Under the pieces are notes generated by a model. That model saw only the letters and a list, made by a program, of their open reading frames with translations. It did not search any database and had not been told where the DNA came from. 47,238 bases of DNA. Source: an uncultured Clostridia bacterium. GTDB taxonomy: Bacteria > Bacillota > Clostridia > Christensenellales > Borkfalkiaceae. Position numbers and translations under genes: made by a program. The stretch is from positions 1 through 47,238 of the forward strand of contig CANQQM010000004.1 in assembly GCA_947626005.1 (NCBI GenBank), written 5' to 3'. Shown one piece after another: positions 41,012 to 47,238 of this stretch; position 1 is the first letter of the stretch; each line of letters opens with the position of its first letter.

Positions 41012-42325
41012 TTATTTGAGGAAGCCCTTGTAGTTCTTCATCATGATCTGCGACTGGAGCTGCTTATCGAACTCGAGCGCCACAGAGACGACGATGAGGA
41101 TCCCCGTCGTGGAGAACACGTTGACGAGGTTCTGCCCCGCCCAGCTGAACGCCACGGAAGGAATGAATGCGACGAGCGTGAGGAAGATCGCACCGAAGAG
41201 CGTGATGCGCTTGTTGATCTTGCTCAGATACATTGCGGTGGGCTTGCCGGGGCGGATGCCCTGAATGAAGCCGCCGTTCTGCTGGATGTTCTTCGCAACG
41301 TCCTCGGGGTTGAACTCGATCTGTGCGTAGAAGAACGCAAAGATGAAAATGAGGAGGCACAGCGCGACCGAATAGATGACCTGCCCGTACCAGTACGGCG
41401 AGGAACCGGAGAACCAGTTCGCAAGGTTGGTGTGAGCGGGATTATCCTCGGGCACGAACAAGCTGACGATCATGGACGGGAAGGAGATGATCGCGAAGGC
41501 GAAGATGAGGGGCATGACGCCGCTTCCCGTGATCTTCATGGGAATGACGGAGCTCTGGCCGCCGTACATCTTGGTCCCGCGGACCTGCTTCGCGTACTGG
41601 ACGGGGATCTTGCGTTCCGCAAGGTCGACATAGACGATGAGGAAGAAGATCACGACCGCAAGCACGAGGAAGAGCCCGATGTTGAGCAGATGCTCGACGT
41701 CGCCGCCGAACACGAGCTTGAACTCTTCGACGATCGAAATGCCCGCCGTCGAAAGGATACCGATGAAGATGATCATCGAGATCCCGTTGCCGATGCCGTA
41801 ATCGGTGATGCGTTCTCCGAGCCACATGACGAGGCAGGAGCCCGCCGTATAGACGATCGTCATATAGATCCCCGCGAGCCAGACCTGATTGAAGAAGAGG
41901 TCGCTCTGGATCGCGTCGCCGCTGTTGGCGAAGTTGACGATGATGCCGACCGACTGGATGATCGCAAGAATGATGGTGAGGATGCGCGTATAGTTCGTGA
42001 TCTTTTTCCGCCCTTCCTCGCCCTGTTTGGACAGCCTTTCAAGGTAGGGAATGCCCACCGTGAGCAGCTGGATGATAATGGACGCGTTGATATACGGTCC
42101 GATGCCGAGGGCAAAGAGGGTGCCGTTCGCAAGCGCGCTGCCCGTGATCCCGCTCATCAGCGTGAGGAAATCATTGCCGCTTACCGCGTTCTGGAACTCG
42201 CTCCTCAAAAGTCCGGGGACGGGGATATAGCAACCGATCCGGAAGATGAAAAGGATGAGCAGCGTAAAGAGCAGTTTCTTACGGATCTCCTTGTTGCGAA
42301 AGGCGTTTTTCAGTGTTTCAATCAT
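41012..42325 (-). CDS. secY: Preprotein translocase subunit SecY
   Basis: 437 residues with ten membrane segments. The plug region and LGIGPYINASIIIQLL, then ERITDYGIGNGISMIIF and NKRITLFGAIFLTLVAF, are diagnostic. It forms the protein-conducting channel with SecE and SecG. Located after rplO in the spc operon. Confidence 0.98.
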   Translation of the reverse strand: MIETLKNAFRNKEIRKKLLFTLLILFIFRIGCYIPVPGLLRSEFQNAVSGNDFLTLMSGITGSALANGTLFALGIGPYINASIIIQLLTVGIPYLERLSKQGEEGRKKITNYTRILTIILAIIQSVGIIVNFANSGDAIQSDLFFNQVWLAGIYMTIVYTAGSCLVMWLGERITDYGIGNGISMIIFIGILSTAGISIVEEFKLVFGGDVEHLLNIGLFLVLAVVIFFLIVYVDLAERKIPVQYAKQVRGTKMYGGQSSVIPMKITGSGVMPLIFAFAIISFPSMIVSLFVPEDNPAHTNLANWFSGSSPYWYGQVIYSVALCLLIFIFAFFYAQIEFNPEDVAKNIQQNGGFIQGIRPGKPTAMYLSKINKRITLFGAIFLTLVAFIPSVAFSWAGQNLVNVFSTTGILIVVSVALEFDKQLQSQIMMKNYKGFLK

Positions 42326-42365
42326 TTTTCACTCCTTTCATGCGCCTTGGACGAAACTTCGGACG

Positions 42366-42812
42366 TTATTCGACGGTCGCCGTTCCGCCCGCAGCTTCGA
42401 TCGCGGCCTTCGCCGCTTCGGAGAACTTCGCCGCCTTCACGGTGAGCGCCACTTTGAGTTCGCCGTTTCCGAGTACCTTCAGCCCGACGTTGCCTTTGAC
42501 TTCCTTCGCAAGATGGTTGGAAAGGACATATCCGTAGTCGACGACCGTCCCTTCGGGAAGTTCGCAGAGTGCGGAGAGATTGACGATCACATAGTCCTTG
42601 CCCCACTTGTTGTGGAACCCGCGCTTGGGGAGACGGCGGGCAAGGGGCATCTGGCCGCCTTCGAACCCGGGTCTTACCCCGCCGCCCGAACGCGCCCACT
42701 GGCCCTTGTGGCCCTTACCGCTGGTCTTGCCGAGGCCCGAACCGATGCCCCGTCCCAAACGTTTTACCGATGTTCTTGCTCCCGCTGCGGGAGAAATCGT
42801 ATCGATCCTCAT
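42366..42812 (-). CDS. rplO: Ribosomal protein L15
   Basis: 148 residues. RLGRGIGSGLGKTSGKGHKG and RSGGGVRPGFEGGQMPLARR identify uL15. The ATG at 42812 (GAGGAGG seven bases upstream) is preferred over one at 42818 that sits one base after the Shine-Dalgarno. Confidence 0.97.
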   Translation of the reverse strand: MRIDTISPAAGARTSVKRLGRGIGSGLGKTSGKGHKGQWARSGGGVRPGFEGGQMPLARRLPKRGFHNKWGKDYVIVNLSALCELPEGTVVDYGYVLSNHLAKEVKGNVGLKVLGNGELKVALTVKAAKFSEAAKAAIEAAGGTATVE

Positions 42813-42814
42813 GG

Positions 42815-42988
42815 TCATTCCTCCTCGACCTTTACAAGGTGCGCGACCTTCTTGATCTGTCCGCGGAGTGCGGGACTGTCTTCAAAGGTCTTGAAGGAGC
42901 GGATCTTCTTGAGCCCGAGGGCGGCGACCGTCTCCTTGACGGATTTGACTTCGCCGATCGTGCTCTTCACAAGCGTAACTTTTACCAT
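42815..42988 (-). CDS. rpmD: Ribosomal protein L30
   Basis: 57 residues, MVKVTLVKSTIGEVKSVKET and onward, ending KVEEE. Small uL30 of the bacterial type. Between rpsE and rplO; its TGA is two bases before the rplO start. Confidence 0.95.
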   Translation of the reverse strand: MVKVTLVKSTIGEVKSVKETVAALGLKKIRSFKTFEDSPALRGQIKKVAHLVKVEEE

Positions 42989-43000
42989 TCCGTTCCCTCC

Positions 43001-43519
43001 TCAGTCCACGATCTCTTCGACGGACTTGCCGCGGAGCGCCGCGATCTCCTCCGCCGTCTTGAGCTGCGCGAGCCCTGCGATCGTTGCCTTGATGCAATTC
43101 CCGGGGTTCTGCGTACCGTGAGACTTGGTTCTGATATTCTTGATGCCCGCGGCCTCCATGACCGCACGGACGGGGCCGCCCGCGATGACGCCGGTACCTT
43201 GTGCGGCGGGAAGCATGAGCACCGCTCCCCTGCCGAACTTTCCGAGCACCTCGTGCGGGATGGTCGTGTCGACGACCGCGACGGAGATCATGTTCTTCTT
43301 CGCCGCCTGCGTCGCCTTCTCGATCGCCTCGGGGACTTCCTTGCTCTTGCCCGAGCCGTATCCGACCTTGCCCGCGCCGTCGCCGACGACGACGAGCGCC
43401 GCAAAGCGCATGTTCTTACCGCCCTTGACCGTCTTGCTTACGCGGTTGATCTCGATGAGCTTCTTGATGAGCCCGTCGTTTTCTTCCTGCCGTCTCTGGG
43501 GTCTGTTGTCTCTTGCCAT
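43001..43519 (-). CDS. rpsE: Ribosomal protein S5
   Basis: 172 residues. The dsRNA-binding-like part [20 protein letters not shown] with [15 protein letters not shown], and the C-terminal [20 protein letters not shown], match uS5, needed for decoding accuracy and helicase activity at the mRNA entrance. Confidence 0.98.
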   Translation of the reverse strand: MARDNRPQRRQEENDGLIKKLIEINRVSKTVKGGKNMRFAALVVVGDGAGKVGYGSGKSKEVPEAIEKATQAAKKNMISVAVVDTTIPHEVLGKFGRGAVLMLPAAQGTGVIAGGPVRAVMEAAGIKNIRTKSHGTQNPGNCIKATIAGLAQLKTAEEIAALRGKSVEEIVD

Positions 43520-43532
43520 GATCTCTCTCCTC

Positions 43533-43901
43533 TCAGAATTCCAGACCGGCTTCGCGTGCGCCGTCTGCGATCGCCTGAACGCGTCCCGTGTAGTGGTAGC
43601 CGCCCCTGTCGAAAACGACCGTCGCGATGCCCTTATCCTTGGCGCGTTCGCCCGCGATCTTTCCGACGATCTTTGCGGCTTCCGTCTTGGTCTTGCCCGC
43701 GACTTCGCTCTTGACCGACTTTTCGAGGGTGGAAGCGGAGGCGAGGGTGACGCCGTTCACGTCGTCGATGAACTGAACATAGATATTCTTCGAGCTCTTA
43801 TATACGCTCAGGCGGGGGCACTCGGGCGTGCCGGAGATGAGTTTCCTCACCCGTGCATGGCGGCGCTGCCTGACCGCGTTTTTATCGATTCTTGTTATCA
43901 T
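43533..43901 (-). CDS. rplR: Ribosomal protein L18
   Basis: 122 residues: [20 protein letters not shown], then [20 protein letters not shown] at the end. uL18, a 5S rRNA binder. Confidence 0.98.
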   Translation of the reverse strand: MITRIDKNAVRQRRHARVRKLISGTPECPRLSVYKSSKNIYVQFIDDVNGVTLASASTLEKSVKSEVAGKTKTEAAKIVGKIAGERAKDKGIATVVFDRGGYHYTGRVQAIADGAREAGLEF

Positions 43902-43914
43902 GATTCACGCTCCT

Positions 43915-44463
43915 TTACTTCTTGCCCTTGCCCGAAGTCTTGCCTTCCTTGTGCTCGACATGCTCGCCCTTGTAGCGGATGCCGTAGCCGTGGTAGGGCT
44001 CGGGGATGCGGATCGCGCGGAGGTCCGCGGCGACCTGACCCACAAGGACCTTGTCGATGCCGCTGACGGAAATATCCGTCTGCGTGGGCGTTTCGATCTT
44101 GATGCCCTCGGGCTGCACGAATTCGACGGGATGGGAGAAGCCGACGTTGAGAACGAGCTTATTGCCCTGCATTGCCGCCTTCCAGCCGACGCCCTTGACT
44201 TCGAGCTTCTTCTCGAACCCTTCGGAGACCCCTTTCACCATATCGGCGACGAGCGCACGGTAGAGCCCGTGACGCGCGTTGGTCTCTTTGAGTTCGTCGA
44301 GCGCGACGAGTTGGACGGTCGTCCCCTCCGTTTTCACGTCGATATTGCCCTTGACTTCGCGCGTGAGCGTGCCCTTGGGCCCCTTGACGGTGACGACGCC
44401 GTTTTCGAACGCTACGCTGACGCCTGCGGGAACTTCGATGCTCTTTTTACCGATTCTCGACAT
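43915..44463 (-). CDS. rplF: Ribosomal protein L6
   Basis: 182 residues: MSRIGKKSIEVPAGVSVAFE, GFEKKLEVKGVGWKAAMQGN and RIPEPYHGYGIRYKGEHVEH. uL6, at the base of the L7/L12 stalk. Confidence 0.98.
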   Translation of the reverse strand: MSRIGKKSIEVPAGVSVAFENGVVTVKGPKGTLTREVKGNIDVKTEGTTVQLVALDELKETNARHGLYRALVADMVKGVSEGFEKKLEVKGVGWKAAMQGNKLVLNVGFSHPVEFVQPEGIKIETPTQTDISVSGIDKVLVGQVAADLRAIRIPEPYHGYGIRYKGEHVEHKEGKTSGKGKK

Positions 44464-44473
44464 AATTCCCTCC

Positions 44474-44863
44474 TTAGTAGACGTAGCAGAGCACTTCGCC
44501 GCCGACGCCCTGCGCCTTTGCTTTCTTATCCGTCATGACGCCCTTGCTCGTCGAAACGATCGCGATCCCGTAGCCGCCGAGCACCTTGGGCATGTTCTTT
44601 GCGCCGCTGTAGGTGCGAAGGCCGGGCTTGGAGACCCGCTCGAGCCCGCCGATGACCGACTTCCCGCCCGCATACTTGAGCGTGACGACGATCTTCCCTT
44701 CGTGCTCGTCCTCGACGAATTCGACGCCCGAAACGTACCCCTCTTCGAGGAGGATCTGCGCGATCGCCTTCTTCATCTTCGAAGCGGGGATCTCCACGGT
44801 CTCCTTCCGGACGGTGAGAGCGTTCCGGATCCTTGTGAGCATATCTGCAATCGGATCTGTCAT
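44474..44863 (-). CDS. rpsH: Ribosomal protein S8
   Basis: 129 residues: [20 protein letters not shown] and the C-terminal [20 protein letters not shown]. uS8; in E. coli the translational repressor of the spc operon. Confidence 0.98.
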   Translation of the reverse strand: MTDPIADMLTRIRNALTVRKETVEIPASKMKKAIAQILLEEGYVSGVEFVEDEHEGKIVVTLKYAGGKSVIGGLERVSKPGLRTYSGAKNMPKVLGGYGIAIVSTSKGVMTDKKAKAQGVGGEVLCYVY

Positions 44864-44874
44864 AATGCGCCTCC

Positions 44875-45060
44875 TTACCAGCTTGCTTTCTTCACGCCGG
44901 GGATCTGCCCTTTGTAGGCAAGCTCGCGGAAGCAGATACGGCAGACGCCGTACTTCCGGAGGACCGCGTGAGGTCTGCCGCAGATCGAGCAGCGCGTGTA
45001 GGCGCGCGTCGAGAACTTCGGCGTCTTTTGCTGTTTATTGATCATCGATTTCTTTGCCAT
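44875..45060 (-). CDS. rpsN: Ribosomal protein S14, zinc type
   Basis: 61 residues, the short zinc-binding form (C24, C27, C40, C43: CSIC and CRIC). This form is usual in Bacillota. Confidence 0.97.
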   Translation of the reverse strand: MAKKSMINKQQKTPKFSTRAYTRCSICGRPHAVLRKYGVCRICFRELAYKGQIPGVKKASW

Positions 45061-45071
45061 GTCGTCTCTCC

Positions 45072-45668
45072 TTATTTCTTGAAGGGCATTCCGAGCGCCT
45101 TCAGAAGCTCCCGTGCCTCTTCATCGGTCTGCGCCGTCGTGACGATGCAAACGTCCATGCCCCTGATCTTTTCGACCTGATCGTAGGTGATCTCGGGGAA
45201 GATGAGCTGCTCCTTGAGCCCGAGGGCGTAGTTGCCTCTGCCGTCGAACGCCTTGTCCGACACGCCACGGAAGTCGCGGACGCGGGGAAGCGCGATGGAG
45301 ACGAGCTTGTCGTAGAAATCATACATCCTTCTTCCGCGGAGCGTCACCTTGAGGCCGACGTTCATGCCTTCGCGGAGTTTGAAGTTCGCGACCGACTTGG
45401 TCGCCTTCCTGTAGACGGGCTTCTGTCCCGTGATGAGCTTGAGCTCGTTCTCGACGATCTGCATGGACTTCTGGTTGTCCTTGATGTCGCCGAGCCCCGT
45501 ATTGATGACGATCTTGTCGATCTTGGGGACCTGCATCACCGACTTATACCCGAACTTCTTCATGAGATAGGGCACGACTTCCTGTTCGTAGCGGACCCTG
45601 ACTCTGCTCGGCTCGGTGGGCTTGGGTGCGGGAGCGGCTTCTTTCTTTGCGGTTTTCTTCTCTGCCAT
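45072..45668 (-). CDS. rplE: Ribosomal protein L5
   Basis: 198 residues; the core from about residue 22 is standard uL5 ([51 protein letters not shown]). An extra Lys/Ala/Pro-rich extension of about 20 residues precedes it. Binds 5S rRNA and P-site tRNA. Confidence 0.97.
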   Translation of the reverse strand: MAEKKTAKKEAAPAPKPTEPSRVRVRYEQEVVPYLMKKFGYKSVMQVPKIDKIVINTGLGDIKDNQKSMQIVENELKLITGQKPVYRKATKSVANFKLREGMNVGLKVTLRGRRMYDFYDKLVSIALPRVRDFRGVSDKAFDGRGNYALGLKEQLIFPEITYDQVEKIRGMDVCIVTTAQTDEEARELLKALGMPFKK

Positions 45669-45683
45669 GACTGTTCCTCCCGA

Positions 45684-46115
45684 TTATTCCTTCGCTTCTG
45701 CTTCCGTCTTCTGGCTGCGCTTTCTCACGCGCTTCTTCGGAGCTTCTTCCTTTGCCGTCTCCGCCGCCTTGCCCTTCACCTTCTTCGCGAAGGCCTTGTC
45801 GAGCGAAGCGCCGCAACCTACTTTGCCGCCGTGATAGCGGTACCACTTCCCGTTCTCGTCCTGTTTATGATAGACGCGGGTGGGCTTGTTGCAGCCGGGG
45901 CACACGATCATCACGTTGGAAACGTGGATGGGGCCCTCTTCGGTGACGATGCGGCTCGTCTCGTTCGCCTTGCGCGCCTTCTCGTGTTTATGGACGAGAT
46001 TGACGCCCTCGACGATGACCGATTCCTGTTTGGGGAGCGTTTTGAGCACTTTCCCCTGCTTTCCCTGATACTTGCCCGTGATGACGAGCACGTTGTCGTT
46101 GACTTTGATATTCAT
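45684..46115 (-). CDS. rplX: Ribosomal protein L24, extended
   Basis: 143 residues, against about 105 usual. KOW domain start (MNIKVNDNVLVITGKYQGKQ), GPIHVSNVMIVCPGCNKPTR, then an extra basic tail of about 30 residues (KGKAAETAKEEAPKKRVRKR). Assembly initiator at the 23S 5' end. Confidence 0.95.
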   Translation of the reverse strand: MNIKVNDNVLVITGKYQGKQGKVLKTLPKQESVIVEGVNLVHKHEKARKANETSRIVTEEGPIHVSNVMIVCPGCNKPTRVYHKQDENGKWYRYHGGKVGCGASLDKAFAKKVKGKAAETAKEEAPKKRVRKRSQKTEAEAKE

Positions 46116-46127
46116 GCCCGTTCCTCC

Positions 46128-46496
46128 TTACAGTACCTCGGGGGCGAGAGAGATGATCCTCATGTAGTCCTTCTCTCTCAGTTCTCTCGCGATGGGCCCA
46201 AAGATACGCGTGCCGCGGGGCTGCTTCTGCGCGTCGATGATGACTGCCGCATTGTCGTCGAAGCGGATGTACGTTCCGTCCGCACGGCGGATGCCCTTCG
46301 AGGTCCTCACGATGACGGCCTTCACGACGTCGCCCTTTTTGACCGCGCCGCCCGGGTTCGCCGTCTTGACGCTTGCCACGATGACGTCGCCGATGTTGCC
46401 CGTCCTTCTGAAACTGCCGCCGAGCACGCGGATGCACATGATCTCCTTCGCGCCCGAATTGTCGGCTACCTTAAGTCTCGTTTGAGGTTGAATCAT
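46128..46496 (-). CDS. rplN: Ribosomal protein L14
   Basis: 122 residues: [20 protein letters not shown], then the [20 protein letters not shown] end. uL14, at the subunit interface and the docking site of RsfS. Confidence 0.98.
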   Translation of the reverse strand: MIQPQTRLKVADNSGAKEIMCIRVLGGSFRRTGNIGDVIVASVKTANPGGAVKKGDVVKAVIVRTSKGIRRADGTYIRFDDNAAVIIDAQKQPRGTRIFGPIARELREKDYMRIISLAPEVL

Positions 46497-46511
46497 TTCT
46501 TCTGCCTCCCC

Positions 46512-46766
46512 TTACTTCGCCTTCTCGATGATCTCGGCGACCCGCCAGTTCTTGTCTTTACTGAGCTTTCTGGTCTCGACGATGCGGACCTTGTCGCCTA
46601 CGCCGCACTCGTTCGTCTCGTCGTGTGCCTTGAACTTCTTCGTGCGGGTGATCGTCTTCTTGTAGACGGGGTGCTTTGCCTTGTCCGTCACTGCGACGAC
46701 GACAGTCTTATCCATCTTGTCGGAAACGACGAATCCGACTCTTTCTTTTCTCAGATTTCTTTCCAT
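46512..46766 (-). CDS. rpsQ: Ribosomal protein S17
   Basis: 84 residues, OB fold; [20 protein letters not shown] and [20 protein letters not shown] mark uS17. Confidence 0.98.
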   Translation of the reverse strand: MERNLRKERVGFVVSDKMDKTVVVAVTDKAKHPVYKKTITRTKKFKAHDETNECGVGDKVRIVETRKLSKDKNWRVAEIIEKAK

Positions 46767-46778
46767 TGCCGCTCCTCC

Positions 46779-46973
46779 TTACGCCTTCGCACGGCGCGCG
46801 CGGATCTCGGTGTTGACTCTTGCGATATCCCGCTTGCAGATCCGGATGGAGACGGGATTCTCGAGCTGCCCGCTCGCATGACGGAAGCGGAGATTGAAGA
46901 GTTCGCTCTTGAGGTCCTGCAGCTTTTTGTTGAGCTCGACTTCGGTCATGTTGTGAAATTCATTGCCTTTCAT
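46779..46973 (-). CDS. rpmC: Ribosomal protein L29
   Basis: 64 residues with the [20 protein letters not shown] signature. The ATG at 46973 shares a base with the rplP stop (TGATG); another ATG eight codons in (46949) is also possible. uL29 lines the exit tunnel and receives trigger factor and SRP with uL23. Confidence 0.96.
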   Translation of the reverse strand: MKGNEFHNMTEVELNKKLQDLKSELFNLRFRHASGQLENPVSIRICKRDIARVNTEIRARRAKA

Positions 46974-47238
46974 CAGACTTCACCGCCTATCTCCGTATTT
47001 TCGGCGGACTCGTCCGCCTTCTTGATGAACTTGCACCGGATGGGAAGTTTGTGCGCCGCAAGACGCATCGCTTCGCGTGCAACGTCCTCGGGCACGCCTG
47101 CCATCTCGAAGAGCACTCTGCCCGGCTTTACGACCGCGACCCAGAACTCGACGCCGCCCTTGCCCGAACCCATACGGGCTTCGGCGGGGTGACGGGTGAT
47201 GGGCTTGTGCGGGAAGATGTCGATCCAGACCTGCCCGC
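46973..47238 (-). CDS. rplP: Ribosomal protein L16, C-terminal part
   Basis: The window ends inside the gene; about 87 codons of the 3' end are present. [40 protein letters not shown] and EVAREAM-like [14 protein letters not shown] identify uL16. A tail of about 15 acidic residues ([14 protein letters not shown]) extends the usual end. Confidence 0.96.
   Translation of the reverse strand, partial: GQVWIDIFPHKPITRHPAEARMGSGKGGVEFWVAVVKPGRVLFEMAGVPEDVAREAMRLAAHKLPIRCKFIKKADESAENTEIGGEV

Noticed and set aside
45054-47192. Plus-strand frame of 712 codons across the ribosomal protein genes
   Set aside because: Antisense shadow that spans eight certain genes.

Overview
The window looks like the chromosome of an uncultured, GC-rich, endospore-forming member of the Clostridia (Bacillota). 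The reasons are an intact sigma-K gene, Coat F-type spore proteins, RqcP, an MsmX-type sugar-import ATPase, zinc-type S14, type III glutamine synthetase, a DUF3343/cysteine-desulfurase pair, and strong AGGAGG ribosome binding sites with textbook TTGACA-17-TATAAT promoters. A Christensenellales-like gut lineage would fit, but the order is inference. There is no phage, transposase, CRISPR array, tRNA or rRNA in the window.

Layout. 1-1804 is the 5' part of rpoB, cut at the rifampicin region, and it has its own strong promoter. 2144-4907 (+) is a tightly overlapping rqcP-ispDF-radA operon. 4969-7759 (-) is a glycosyltransferase plus a two-gene ABC exporter. 7843-12147 (-) is glnN-dut-trmB-Fe-alcohol dehydrogenase. 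12339-14265 (+) is a promoter, a highly structured leader ending in an intrinsic terminator, and a zinc-ribbon membrane protein. 14315-16879 (-) holds sigK and aspS. 16988-17660 holds a small XRE regulator, a palindromic operator and a strong outward promoter that reads a gene-less, repeat-filled stretch ending in a terminator. 17662-22160 (-) holds two lipoproteins, a RecD-like helicase, two micro-proteins and a Coat F pair. 22384-24990 holds nth, a divergent DUF3343/cysteine-desulfurase pair and two small unknowns. 24987-29243 holds an S41 protease with a CdaR-like regulator, diverging from a large membrane protein. 29280-31013 (-) is a four-gene partner-switching sigma-factor module with a SigB-like promoter. 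31092-35581 (-) holds a HAD phosphatase with a G1P-dehydrogenase-like protein, a His-rich metal exporter and MsmX. 35967-47238 (-) is the classic spc/alpha ribosomal cluster from rplP to rplQ.

Most of the window is core metabolism and information processing. The less ordinary content is regulatory: the leader/attenuator before the zinc-ribbon gene, a poly-G tract inside a lipoprotein promoter, a tandem array of 22-23 bp palindromes, several genes whose -10 box abuts the start codon (leaderless candidates), an XRE operator controlling an apparently non-coding transcript, and a sigma-factor module whose two anti-sigma-like proteins both look degenerate.
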